A stretch of 16,054 nt of DNA from JANYJJ01 sp031386065 (GCA_031386065.1 JANNBZ010000210.1:1-16054), one strand, 5' to 3'. Positions 1-7,521 are shown, numbered from the stretch's first letter. Notes: generated by a model from the letters alone, not told the origin. Translations and numbers: made by a program.

Positions 1-630
1 GGCGCCGCCACGGTCGGCCTCGAACTCGCGCGAGCGGCTGATGGCCATCTGGATCAGGCTGGCCGCCAGCGGTGCCAGCAGCATCACCAGCAGGCCAACG
101 ATGGGGTTGGTCGAGCGGCCTTCGCTGTTGCGCCCGCCGAAGAACATCGCGAAATTCGCGAGCATCGAAATGGCGCCAGCCATGGTGGCGCTGACGGTGC
201 TGATGAGGATGTCGCGGTGCTTCACGTGGGCCAGTTCATGCGCCATCACACCGCGCAGCTCGCGCTCGCTGAGCGTGCGCAGGATGCCGGTGGTGGCGGC
301 CACCGCAGCGTGCTCCGGATTGCGTCCGGTGGCGAAGGCGTTCGGTGCGTCCTCGTTGATCAGATAGACCTTGGGCATCGGCAGGCCGGCGCGTTGCGCC
401 AGGTCTTGCACCATGCGGTAGAACTGGGGCGCCGAGGTCTCGTCGACCTGCTGCGCGTTGTACATCTTCAGCACCATGGTGTCGGAAAACCAGTAGCTGA
501 AGAAGTTCATGGCCACCGCCACGGCCAGCGCCAGCATCATGCCGCTGCGCCCGCCCAACAGCGAGCCGATGGTCATGAAAAGGGCCGTGATCGCGGCCAT
601 CAGGACGGCGGTTTTCATCAGGTTGAACAT
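1..630 (-). CDS. htpX: HtpX, membrane zinc metalloprotease M48 (C-terminus cut by window edge)
   Basis: HtpX is an inner-membrane zinc endopeptidase that, with FtsH, removes misfolded membrane proteins. The 210 residues present start MFNLMKTAVLMAA. They hold two N-terminal hydrophobic segments (about 4-26 and 31-48), the zinc site HELAH at 131-135 with the active Glu132, a hydrophobic stretch about 143-163 and another about 177-196, and EFEAD at 202-206, which carries the third zinc ligand Glu. The family is usually 280-300 residues, so about 80 C-terminal residues lie beyond the left edge. The ATG at 630 is preceded by AAAGGAG eight bases upstream, which supports this start. It lies 67 bases downstream of the fmt stop on the same strand, so it probably ends a def-fmt-htpX operon. 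Identification is from the motif set and the characteristic start. Confidence 0.96.
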   Translation of the reverse strand, partial: MFNLMKTAVLMAAITALFMTIGSLLGGRSGMMLALAVAVAMNFFSYWFSDTMVLKMYNAQQVDETSAPQFYRMVQDLAQRAGLPMPKVYLINEDAPNAFATGRNPEHAAVAATTGILRTLSERELRGVMAHELAHVKHRDILISTVSATMAGAISMLANFAMFFGGRNSEGRSTNPIVGLLVMLLAPLAASLIQMAISRSREFEADRGGA

Positions 631-697
631 GCGCGCAACTCCTTTGCCTGGCGCTTCAGATGCGGCCGGCGAGCCGAGGTTCAATGTCGGTGCGGCG

Positions 698-1669
698 TCA
701 TTCGCGGGCCGTCGTATCGCCCAGGCGTTGGCCGACCCAGTCGGGCTGGCCTTGCAGGAATTCGCGTGCGGGCAGCCGCTTGCCACCGGCGCGCTGCAGC
801 TCGCGCAGGCACAGCGCGCCTTCGCCGCAGGCCACGGTGATGCCGTCGCCGTCGACCTGCAGCACGCTGCCTGGCATGGCGCCATCGCGCGAGGCCGCGA
901 CGCTGGCGCGCCACAGCTTGACCACGCCGGCCGGTGACGTGGTGCTGGTGCCCGGGAACGGATCGAAGGCGCGCACGCGGCGTTCGATCAACTCGGCCGG
1001 CAGGCGCCAGTCGATCAAGCCCTCGGCCTTGTCGATCTTGTGCGCGTAGGTGACGCCGTCTTCCGGTTGCGCTAGGGGCAGCAGGCCATTTCGAGCCGCC
1101 AGGGTCAGGGCGTTGACGATCAGCCGGCCGCCCAGGGCCGCGAGACGGTCGTGCAGTGTGGCCGTGGTGTCGTCGGGCGCGATCTCGACGGCCTCGACCA
1201 GCAGCATCTCGCCAGTGTCCAGGCCGGCGTCCATCTGCATGATGGTGATCCCGGTGCGCGCATCGCCGGCTTCGATGGCCCGGTGGATCGGCGCCGCGCC
1301 GCGCCAGCGCGGCAGCAGCGAGCCATGGATGTTCAGGCAACCCAGGCGCGGCAGGTCGAGCACCCACGGCGGCAGGATCAAACCGTAGGCGGCAACCACG
1401 ATCACCTCGGGCCGCGCTGCGTCGAGCGCCTGCCGTGCGAGGGCAGCGTCATCGGGGTACTTGCCGTCCAGCCGCAGGCTGCGCGGCTGCGCGACGGCAA
1501 TACCGTGTTGCAGCGCGAAGTCCTTCACCGGCGAGGCATGCAGCTTCAAGCCGCGGCCGGCCGGGCGGTCGGGCTGGGTCAGCACCAGCGGAATCTCGAA
1601 GCCGGCCGCGTGCAGTTGCGCCAGCGCTGCGCGGGCGAATTCCGGCGTGCCGGCGAAGACGACACGCAT
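698..1669 (-). CDS. fmt: Methionyl-tRNA formyltransferase
   Basis: Fmt transfers a formyl group from 10-formyltetrahydrofolate to initiator Met-tRNA in the cytosol, giving fMet-tRNA for translation initiation. The 323-residue protein (E. coli about 315) begins MRVVFAGTPEFA, the typical N-terminus. It carries the folate/catalytic region with Asn113-Ile-His115, the signature SLLPRWRGAAPIH about 117-129 and GLDTG with Asp151; the rest is the C-terminal OB-like tRNA-binding domain. I chose the ATG at 1669 because it begins exactly at the family N-terminus and sits just after the def stop (4-base gap). A GTG at 1681 in the same frame would add four residues and overlap def by eight bases; E. coli Fmt also has a few residues before the equivalent point, so that start stays possible. 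Translational coupling to def is likely either way. Confidence 0.96.
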   Translation of the reverse strand: MRVVFAGTPEFARAALAQLHAAGFEIPLVLTQPDRPAGRGLKLHASPVKDFALQHGIAVAQPRSLRLDGKYPDDAALARQALDAARPEVIVVAAYGLILPPWVLDLPRLGCLNIHGSLLPRWRGAAPIHRAIEAGDARTGITIMQMDAGLDTGEMLLVEAVEIAPDDTTATLHDRLAALGGRLIVNALTLAARNGLLPLAQPEDGVTYAHKIDKAEGLIDWRLPAELIERRVRAFDPFPGTSTTSPAGVVKLWRASVAASRDGAMPGSVLQVDGDGITVACGEGALCLRELQRAGGKRLPAREFLQGQPDWVGQRLGDTTARE

Positions 1670-1673
1670 GCCC

Positions 1674-2186
1674 TCAACCACGCAGTTCGTCGCGGCTTTT
1701 CTTCAGCATCTTGGTCTTGATGCGGTCGCGTTTCAGCGGGCTCAGGTATTCGACGAAGACCTTGCCCAGCAGGTGGTCCATCTCGTGCTGCACGCAGACC
1801 GCGAGCAGGCCTTCGGCGTCGATCTCGCGCGGCTCGCCGTGTCGGTCGAGCGCACGCACGGTCACGCGTGCGTGGCGCTGCACCTTGTCGAAGATGGCCG
1901 GCACCGACAGACAGCCTTCGTCGGTGAAGCTCATCTCAGTGCTGCGCGCGGTCAGCTCGGGGTTGATCAGCACGTGCGGCGCGTCGCGGGTGTCCGAGGT
2001 GTCGATCACGATCACCCGCTCGTGCACGTCGACCTGGGTCGCCGCCAGGCCCACGCCGTCGGCGTCGTACATGGTTTCGAGCATGTCGTCGACCAGTTGC
2101 CGAATGCGCGCATCGACCTGCGACACCGGCTTGGCGACCGTGTGCAGGCGTGGATCGGGGAAGCGAAGGATGGAGAGTTTGGCCAT
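1674..2186 (-). CDS. def: Peptide deformylase
   Basis: Def removes the N-formyl group from nascent proteins at the ribosome and works in sequence with Fmt, whose gene follows directly. The 170-residue protein has all three family motifs: GVGLAATQ at 44-51, EGCLS at 90-94 (Cys92 is a metal ligand) and HEMDH at 134-138 (two His ligands and the catalytic Glu). Length matches the bacterial type (about 168-170). The C-terminus is basic (KTKMLKKSRDE), as in the ribosome-binding tail of proteobacterial Def. The ATG at 2186 starts at MAKLSILRFPDPRL, the expected N-terminus, but the preceding bases AACGTAACTTTTC contain no clear Shine-Dalgarno sequence. It is the first gene of the leftward def-fmt-htpX group and is divergent from the LysM gene. 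Confidence 0.97.
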   Translation of the reverse strand: MAKLSILRFPDPRLHTVAKPVSQVDARIRQLVDDMLETMYDADGVGLAATQVDVHERVIVIDTSDTRDAPHVLINPELTARSTEMSFTDEGCLSVPAIFDKVQRHARVTVRALDRHGEPREIDAEGLLAVCVQHEMDHLLGKVFVEYLSPLKRDRIKTKMLKKSRDELRG

Positions 2187-2261
2187 GAAAAGTTACGTTT
2201 TGGAGGCGGTCGACGGCATCAGCACAAACATCAACGCGGTGTGGAACCGGGGCAACGCCGG

Positions 2262-2285
2262 AAGGTGTGACAGGCCTCACACCTT
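2262..2285. promoter_or_regulatory. Perfect 9+9 dyad in the def / LysM divergent region
   Basis: AAGGTGTGA (2262-2270) and TCACACCTT (2277-2285) are exact inverse complements separated by six bases. The dyad sits about 75 bases upstream of def and 160 bases upstream of the LysM gene start. It could be a repressor site shared by both divergent promoters or an RNA hairpin in one 5' leader. There is no T-run on either side, so it does not look like a terminator. The ligand or protein is unknown. Confidence 0.45.
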
Positions 2286-2446
2286 GCTGCGCCGCGGCTC
2301 ACTTTCGTTGCGATATCAAGGGTTTAGAGGCAGAATCTGCGAAACTGATTGAGCATTTTCGCCGAACTGTGGATGCGGTGGGCAAGCTCTGCAGCACAAC
2401 CCTATCCCGCCAGTTTCTACCCTCAGGCGGCTGGAGATTCAAGTTC

Positions 2447-3613
2447 ATGACGCGTCGCATCCGTTCCGCCCCTCTCTGGCAGCTTGCCGCCCTGGCCTTG
2501 GCCACCTCGGCACTGCTGCACGGCCACCCGGCAAGCGCCGCAACTTACCCCATCACCGAACAGCAGCGCAACACAGCGCAAAAAGCCGCGCAGGCGGGCG
2601 TGCCCCTTTCCGAACTGGTGGCGAACGCGCCCGACACCTACACCGTCAAGCGCGGCGACACCTTGTGGGACATTTCCAAGCTGTTCCTGAAGAGCCCGTG
2701 GCGCTGGCCCGAGCTGTGGGGCATGAACCTGCAGCAAATTCGCAACCCGCACCTGATCTACCCGGGGCAAATGCTGTATCTCGACAAGTCCAACGGCCGG
2801 GCAAGCCTGCGCATGGGGCAGCCGGTGGGCGGCGACGGAACAGTGAAGCTCTCGCCACGGGTTCGCAGCGAAACGCTGGGCGACGGCGCCATCGCGTCGA
2901 TCCCGTTCAACCTGATCGAGCCTTTCCTGAACGAGGCCATCATTTTCCAGGGCAATGAGCTCGATCTCGCACCGCGCATCGTGGCCGCCCAGGAAGGCCG
3001 CGTGCTGCTGTCGCGCGGTGAAACCGCCTACGTGCGCGGCGACCTCGGGGCCGACCGGGCCTTTCGCATCTTCCGCGAGGCCAAGGCGCTGAAAGATCCT
3101 GCCACAGGGCAGGTTCTGGGCTACGAAGCGGCCTATGTCGGCGCCGCCGAATATGTGCGTGAAGGCGCGACCCGCACCGGCGCCGACGGCAAACCCGAAA
3201 TCGTGCCGGCCACGTTCACCATCACCAGCACGCGCCAGGAAGCGAATGTGGGCGACCGCCTGTCGCCGGTGCCGGCGCGCGAGTTCAGCAACTACGCGCC
3301 GCATGCGCCGTCGGCCGCGCTGAGCGGGCAGATCGTTTCCATCTACGGCAACAGCTTGTCGGCCGGGCAAAACCAGATCGTGACGCTGAACCGCGGTGCC
3401 ACCGACGGCATGGAGCGCGGCCATGTGCTGGCGTTGTGGAGCGCCGGCTCGAAGGTCATCGACCGCACCGACCCGGCGCGGGCCAGCCTGACACTGCCGG
3501 ACGAGCGGCACGGCCTGCTGTTCGTGTTTCGCGTCTTCGACCGCATGTCGTATGCGTTGATCCTGTCGGTGAAGGACCCGGTCAAACCCGGCGACCGCTT
3601 CACCCAGCCCTGA
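2447..3613 (+). CDS. Secreted LysM-domain protein
   Basis: A 388-residue exported protein with a LysM peptidoglycan-binding domain. The N-terminus MTRRIRSAPL is followed by a hydrophobic core (about 11-25) and a likely signal-peptidase site after PASA (residue 31). LysM spans about 64-113, with TVKRGDTLWDISKLF, the insert PWRWPELWGMN and NPHLIYPGQMLYLD. The remaining 270 residues, rich in beta-type sequence, have no domain I recognise by eye. I chose the ATG at 2447 because it opens the signal peptide and has CTGGAG about eleven bases upstream; the frame is open further 5' to 2267 but that part has no signal character. A LysM protein just before dprA is common in Burkholderiales, where it is usually annotated only by its domain. 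It probably acts at the cell wall in the periplasm; its exact role is unknown. The dprA start lies 58 bases downstream, so the two may be cotranscribed. Confidence 0.9.
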   Translation: MTRRIRSAPLWQLAALALATSALLHGHPASAATYPITEQQRNTAQKAAQAGVPLSELVANAPDTYTVKRGDTLWDISKLFLKSPWRWPELWGMNLQQIRNPHLIYPGQMLYLDKSNGRASLRMGQPVGGDGTVKLSPRVRSETLGDGAIASIPFNLIEPFLNEAIIFQGNELDLAPRIVAAQEGRVLLSRGETAYVRGDLGADRAFRIFREAKALKDPATGQVLGYEAAYVGAAEYVREGATRTGADGKPEIVPATFTITSTRQEANVGDRLSPVPAREFSNYAPHAPSAALSGQIVSIYGNSLSAGQNQIVTLNRGATDGMERGHVLALWSAGSKVIDRTDPARASLTLPDERHGLLFVFRVFDRMSYALILSVKDPVKPGDRFTQP

Positions 3614-3671
3614 CGATCCGCCCGAAGCGACTGCGCTGCTGCGCTGAACTTGCACGCAGGTCGCACCCACG

Positions 3672-4781
3672 GTGATTGATCGCGCCGAACTGGCCAGCTG
3701 GCTGCGCTTGCTGGAAACGCCGAAAGTCGGACGCGAATCCGGCCGCCGGCTGTTGGCAGCGTTCGGCTCGCCACAGGCCGTGTTCAAGGCCCCACCGGGC
3801 GCGCTGCGCGAGGTGGTCGAGACTGCGGCGGCACGTGCGCTGGCGCAGCCGCCGGCCGAACTCGACACGCTTGTCGACGCCACCCTGAGCTGGTTGCAAG
3901 CAGGCGATGCAGCCGCCGCTCGGCATGTCGTCACCCTGGGCGATCCGCAGTACCCCGCCGCCTTGCTGGAAACCGCCGACCCGCCTCTGCTGTTCTACGC
4001 GCAGGGACAGATCGACCTGCTGCACCGCCCCGCACTCACGGTGGCCGTGGTGGGCAGCCGCAATCCGACCCCACAGGGATCCGACACCGCCCGCGCTTTT
4101 GCGGCGCACCTCAGCCGCGCCGGGCTGGTGGTGGTGTCGGGGCTGGCACTGGGCATCGATGGTGCAGCGCACGAAGGGGCGTTGGACGGTCCCAGCGGCA
4201 CGGTGGCTGTGGTGGGCACGGGCCTGGACCGCGTGTACCCGCGTCGGCACCTGGAACTGGCGCACCGCATTGCCTGCCACGGCGTGCTGGTCAGCGAATT
4301 CGCCATCGGCACGCCGGCGCTGCCGTCGCACTTCCCGCTGCGCAATCGCATCATCGCGGGGCTGGCGCGCGGCACGCTGGTGGTCGAAGCGGCCTTGCAG
4401 TCCGGCTCGCTGATCACCGCGCGCCTGGCGCTGGAATCTGGCCGCGACGTATTTGCGATTCCCGGATCGATCCATTCGCCGCTCTCGCGAGGCTGCCATG
4501 CGCTGATCAAGCAAGGTGCCAAGCTGATCGACAGCGCGCAGGACATACTCGATGAATTCGGTCAACCCTCGGGGGCCACCGTGGCGACCGGAGCGTCCGA
4601 CGAGACTGCCTCCGGTTCATTGATTCAGGCGCTTGGCTTCGACCCGGTGAGCCTGGACGCGCTGGTGGCCCGCACCGGCCGCTCTGCCGCCGACCTGAAC
4701 GGCAGTCTGCTGGAACTGGAACTCGACGGGGTCGTGATCCGGCTGCCGGGCCAGTTGTTCCAGCGCAAAGGCCAGGCTTGA
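3672..4781 (+). CDS. dprA: DNA-processing protein DprA
   Basis: DprA (Smf) binds incoming single-stranded DNA in the cytosol and loads RecA during natural transformation. The 369-residue protein has a short N-terminal helical domain (about 1-60), then the Rossmann-like DNA-binding core with VGSRNPT (GSR at 128-130), SGLALGIDGAAH, GTGLDRVYP, FPLRNRIIAGLA, QSGSLITARLALE and GRDVFAIPGSI. A C-terminal winged-helix-like domain (about 315-365, SLDALVARTGRSAADLN) is present, as in most Proteobacteria. The start codon is GTG at 3672; MIDRAELASWLRLL fits the family start, though the ribosome binding site is weak (GCAGG about 12 bases away). The frame is intact and key motifs are conserved, so competence functions may be retained. 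smg, often the next gene in this group, lies 2.9 kb downstream here. Confidence 0.96.
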   Translation: MIDRAELASWLRLLETPKVGRESGRRLLAAFGSPQAVFKAPPGALREVVETAAARALAQPPAELDTLVDATLSWLQAGDAAAARHVVTLGDPQYPAALLETADPPLLFYAQGQIDLLHRPALTVAVVGSRNPTPQGSDTARAFAAHLSRAGLVVVSGLALGIDGAAHEGALDGPSGTVAVVGTGLDRVYPRRHLELAHRIACHGVLVSEFAIGTPALPSHFPLRNRIIAGLARGTLVVEAALQSGSLITARLALESGRDVFAIPGSIHSPLSRGCHALIKQGAKLIDSAQDILDEFGQPSGATVATGASDETASGSLIQALGFDPVSLDALVARTGRSAADLNGSLLELELDGVVIRLPGQLFQRKGQA

Positions 4782-4954
4782 AACAAGCCCCCAGACTCAC
4801 TTCGGTCACTGCGCCAAATTGGGCGGTCGGTGATCTTCGGTCCGCCGGACGACGCTGATATCGAGGCAGCCTAACCATCGAACGCGATGAGTTCAACAGC
4901 GAGAGAACTTACGCGCTCACTGCCTTGCGCACGAATTTCAACGGGCTGATGTGT
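4782..4954. other. Intergenic region between convergent dprA and the AraC-type gene
   Basis: A 173-base gap between convergent genes. It begins with CCCCCAGACTCACTTCGGTCA, a run resembling phrases I recall as common between genes in Comamonadaceae, and has small dyads (GTCC-GCC-GGAC near 4840). No T-rich hairpin typical of a terminator is visible, and no open frame here looks like a gene. Confidence 0.3.
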
Positions 4955-5926
4955 TCAACCTACCTGTGCTGAATTCCATGGGATCGTACATTCTGTGGGC
5001 TTCGCGCATCCGCTGCGCCACGCACTGGGCGATGCGCCGAATCGCTTGCGAAAGGCCCGAGCGAAGTGCGCCGGGTCCTGAAACCCCAGCGAATAGCCAA
5101 GCTCGGCGATGCCAGTAGGCCGACGGTCCGGTCTGCGCAACTGCACAGCCGCGTGCCGAAGCCGGCAGTCCCAGATTGCGCTGCTGACGGTGCGGCCACT
5201 GTGTGCAAACAGGGCGTCGAGATGGCGTCGGCTGACGCCCAGTTGCCGAGCAAGCTGTTCGGCCGTGAGCGCGCCGGCGAATTCCATCTCGATGATCGCC
5301 AACGCACGCTGAACCAAGGCGACTTGCGGGCTCGCGCACTGGCGCTGTTCCGCGCCGCTGAGCAGTTCAAGCAGCGCGCCTTGCGCATGCAAGCCCGTAC
5401 CGTCTCGCAGAGCGTCGGCGCGCCGCGCCAGCGACATGACAAAGTCAAGCAACAGTGCGTCACTCGCATGGTCGCTGCCGCGCGCGACAGCGGTGCGTCG
5501 CTCGATGCCACGGTGGCGCGCCACAACCGCCGAATGCGGCAACTGCACCAGGATCTGCCGGTGTGCCCCCGGCATTTCGAGCGCAAACGGCTGCCGACCA
5601 TCGATCAGCGTAAACGTCGACGCACCCAGTTGCGCTTTGCGCCCAGCCTGCGTCACACAAGCGCTGCCGCTGACTTGGAGCAGCAGCTTGAAGGGTGGGT
5701 GGCGGCTCGCCCGCGATAGGGAGTGGCCGCCCGCAATGTGTTTGCCGGCACCGCCAAGGGTCCAGAGACTCCCGGTGCCCAGGCGCAACTCGTCAGCTCG
5801 ATCGGGTGCGCCCGAGGTGTCGGCGTCGACGATGTGCAGACCGTCGAACAGCTTGGTGAGTCCCGCTGAGGCGGGGCCGTGCGGCGAAAGCCGTGCGGGC
5901 GGGGAGGTTTCGAGGCGCTGTTCCAT
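4955..5926 (-). CDS. AraC-family transcriptional regulator
   Basis: A 323-residue transcription factor. The C-terminal 100 residues form the AraC/XylS DNA-binding domain: first helix-turn-helix about 220-240 (LTAEQLARQLGVSRRHLDAL), second about 272-302 with the signature GYSLGFQDPAHFARAFRKRFG and ASPSAWR. The N-terminal 200 residues fit the beta-rich effector-binding domain of the AraC_binding_2 type (LQVSGSACVTQAGRKAQLGASTFTLIDGRQPF); the ligand cannot be read from sequence. A 13-residue tail after WRSG has no match I recognise. The ATG at 5926 is the first in frame; its ribosome binding site is weak. The gene is divergent from the MAPEG gene with an 85-base gap containing two inverted repeats, so it may control that gene and itself. 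It belongs to the accessory block between dprA and smg. Confidence 0.88.
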   Translation of the reverse strand: MEQRLETSPPARLSPHGPASAGLTKLFDGLHIVDADTSGAPDRADELRLGTGSLWTLGGAGKHIAGGHSLSRASRHPPFKLLLQVSGSACVTQAGRKAQLGASTFTLIDGRQPFALEMPGAHRQILVQLPHSAVVARHRGIERRTAVARGSDHASDALLLDFVMSLARRADALRDGTGLHAQGALLELLSGAEQRQCASPQVALVQRALAIIEMEFAGALTAEQLARQLGVSRRHLDALFAHSGRTVSSAIWDCRLRHAAVQLRRPDRRPTGIAELGYSLGFQDPAHFARAFRKRFGASPSAWRSGCAKPTECTIPWNSAQVG

Positions 5927-5927
5927 C

Positions 5928-5995
5928 GCAGTCCAGTATCAGTGCTTGTTCAGACCAGCGCGCAGCGACCTGCAGCGATAAGGTCGCCGGACTGC
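5928..5995. promoter_or_regulatory. Nested inverted repeats between the AraC-type and MAPEG genes
   Basis: Two dyads occupy the 85-base divergent gap. GCAGTCC (5928-5934) pairs with GGACTGC (5989-5995) 54 bases away, next to the AraC start and just before the MAPEG ribosome binding site. Inside it, GCGACC (5965-5970) pairs with GGTCGC (5982-5987) over an 11-base spacer. The spacing of the inner pair, about one and a half turns centre to centre, is plausible for a regulator site. No convincing -35/-10 pair was found. Confidence 0.35.
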
Positions 5996-6011
5996 AACAT
6001 GGAGCCCCGAA

Positions 6012-6440
6012 ATGCGCACTGCAATGACCCCCGAGCTGATCTGGCTGGTGGCGACGACCGTGATGACCGGTCTGCTCTGGATACCGCACATCGTCAACCG
6101 CTTTAAGGAGTTAGGCCCACCGAGTATGAACTGGTACCCGCCGCCCGACCCGCCGCACAAGGCGGCCTGGGCGGCAAGGGCAATGCGCGCGCACGAGAAC
6201 GCCGTCGAGAACCTGGTGATCTTTGCCCCGTTGGCGCTGGCAGTCAACGCGACCGGCAGCGGCACCAGCGTGACGGCCGCCGCCTGCATGATCTATTTCT
6301 TCGCCCGCGCGGCCCACTATCTGATCGGCATCATCGGATTACCGATCCCGCCCCGGACCGTGGCGTTTCTTGCGGGCGTCGGCTCGCAGATGACGCTCGG
6401 TGTGACGCTGCTCTTCCACGCAGCCGGAGCTGCGCCATGA
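6012..6440 (+). CDS. MAPEG family integral membrane protein
   Basis: A 142-residue membrane protein with four predicted hydrophobic helices (about 8-28, 62-80, 86-109 and 115-137). RAHENAVENLVIF at 59-71 and FFARAAHYLIGIIGLPIPRT-like sequence (the actual run has PIPPRT) at 96-116 are the signature of MAPEG, the family of microsomal glutathione S-transferases and related eicosanoid enzymes. Bacterial members are mostly uncharacterised; a glutathione-dependent detoxification role is a family-level guess. The ATG at 6012 has GGAG seven bases upstream; an in-frame ATG at 6024 is an alternative. The stop overlaps an ATG (ATGA at 6437-6440) of a frame that does not appear to be a full gene. It is divergent from the AraC-type regulator, a likely controller. 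Confidence 0.87.
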   Translation: MRTAMTPELIWLVATTVMTGLLWIPHIVNRFKELGPPSMNWYPPPDPPHKAAWAARAMRAHENAVENLVIFAPLALAVNATGSGTSVTAAACMIYFFARAAHYLIGIIGLPIPPRTVAFLAGVGSQMTLGVTLLFHAAGAAP

Positions 6441-6480
6441 ACACAGCCCATCCTTTGGACTCGATGACATGGGACGACAT

Positions 6481-7070
6481 TCATGGCGCGCCCCCGGCGA
6501 GTTGTGTCCAGGGAATCTCGCGCGTCCACGCCTCGAATGTTTTTTGCAGCGCCGGAAGTTCAACGCGCAACGGCGTCAAATCCGCATCGAACGGGGTGCC
6601 GTTAGCGGGGTCCGACATCCACGCGTAGAAGCGGGCGACCTCGGTCCCCACCGGCGCACCGAAGCTCGCGTTCAGACCGGCTTCGAACTGATCGAGTGGG
6701 ACTGCCGCGTAGCTCACGGGGCGACCCAGCACACGCTGCATCACGGCCGCCAACTCCGGCCCGGTCAGCGCCTGCGGACCGCCCGCCTGAAACACCGGCT
6801 TCAGCGCTGCGAGGTCCGGCCGTTTCAGGGCGGCCACCGCGTACGCGGCGGCCTCCTCCCTGATCCACGACACGCACCGGTCCGCCGGCAGCGGGTACGC
6901 CAGCACGCCCAGATGAACCAGGGCCGGCACCGACCCCGGGCTGCGATCTTGCCCATGCACACCGTCGTGCGCAGAACGATGCGCACACGCGCGCCGTCAG
7001 CCAGCAGTGCGCGAACAACCGCGCCACCTTGCGCGCCGGTGGCGCCGTAGACGAGACAGGTCTTGGACAT
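6481..7070 (-). pseudogene. Broken NmrA-like NAD(P)-binding oxidoreductase
   Basis: The remains of an NmrA/atypical SDR gene. The N-terminus MSKTCLVYGATGAQGGAVVR (start 7070) is a Rossmann motif, with GGAG six bases before the ATG. After about 34 residues (LADGARVRIVLR) it jumps to sequence like the family's later segment (TTVCMGKIAARG), so about 100 or more residues of the core appear deleted. Near 6932-6940, at a CCCCGGG run, the reading frame then shifts; the other frame carries VHLGVLAYPLPADR, GGPQALTGPELAAVMQRVLG and FYAWMSDP, typical of the C-terminal substrate-binding half, ending at 6481. About 195 residues remain of a usual 280-300. It is divergent from the HxlR-type gene, a classic arrangement in which HxlR controls an NmrA-type or quinone reductase gene. 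The shift could be a sequencing error; the internal deletion is harder to explain that way. Confidence 0.8.
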
Positions 7071-7141
7071 GAGGGACTCCACGCAGTTGCAATACCCTCA
7101 ATGTCGCGTCTCACCATCGTCGGCACAAGAATGAAAAACAA

Positions 7142-7156
7142 TGTGGCTTAGCCACA
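7142..7156. promoter_or_regulatory. Likely HxlR operator (perfect 6-3-6 dyad)
   Basis: TGTGGC and GCCACA are exact inverse complements around TTA. The site is 23 bases upstream of the HxlR-type start at 7180 and 71 bases from the NmrA-like start, inside the divergent promoter region. HxlR proteins are dimeric winged-helix factors that bind short dyads in such positions. The function is inferred from place and symmetry. Confidence 0.45.
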
Positions 7157-7179
7157 GATTTGTGCCCGAGAACTCAAAA

Positions 7180-7521
7180 ATGAACGACCTCGACATGCAC
7201 AGCCAGTGCTCGGTTGACCTGGTGATCGACCTTGTCGGCGGCAAGTGGAAACCGCTCATCATCTATCGCCTGAGGGAGGGCACCTTGAGATTCGGGCAGC
7301 TCCAGCGTGCCATCCCTGCGGTCACCCAGCGGATGCTGACGCTGCAACTGCGCGAGCTCGAACGCGATGGCCTGGTGGTAAGAACGGTTTACCCGGAGGT
7401 CCCGCCAAAGGTCGAGTACAGATTGGCGGAGCCCGCTCTCAGCCTGGTTCCGATCCTCGAATCGCCGGGCCATTGGATGCGCGTGCACCACCTCGATCTC
7501 AAACGCGTCGAGAGGTCGTAA
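7180..7521 (+). CDS. HxlR-family winged-helix transcriptional regulator
   Basis: A 113-residue regulator. The family hallmark is clear: CSVDLVIDLVGGKWKPLIIY (Cys10 onward), then LRFGQLQRAIPAVTQRMLT, LQLRELERDGLVVRTVYPE and PPKVEYRLAEPA. Cys10 sits where HypR/YodB-type members carry the redox- or electrophile-sensing cysteine, so control by quinones, aldehydes or disulfide stress is possible. I chose the ATG at 7180 because homologues start a few residues before the Cys; an ATG at 7141 in frame would add 13 residues that look unlike the family and include the dyad at 7142-7156. The ribosome binding site is weak. The last 30 residues (ILESPGHWMRVHHLDLKRVERS) are slightly divergent from the common ALxxWxxxH ending. 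The divergent oxidoreductase it presumably controlled is broken. Confidence 0.9.
   Translation: MNDLDMHSQCSVDLVIDLVGGKWKPLIIYRLREGTLRFGQLQRAIPAVTQRMLTLQLRELERDGLVVRTVYPEVPPKVEYRLAEPALSLVPILESPGHWMRVHHLDLKRVERS

Noticed and set aside
2267..2446. In-frame 5' extension of the LysM gene
   Set aside because: It adds 60 residues without signal-peptide character; the ATG at 2447 opens a clean signal peptide with a ribosome binding site.
2423..3934. 503-codon minus-strand frame opposite the LysM gene and dprA
   Set aside because: Gln/Arg/His-rich composition, no domain, and spans two recognisable genes in antisense; a typical high-GC shadow frame.
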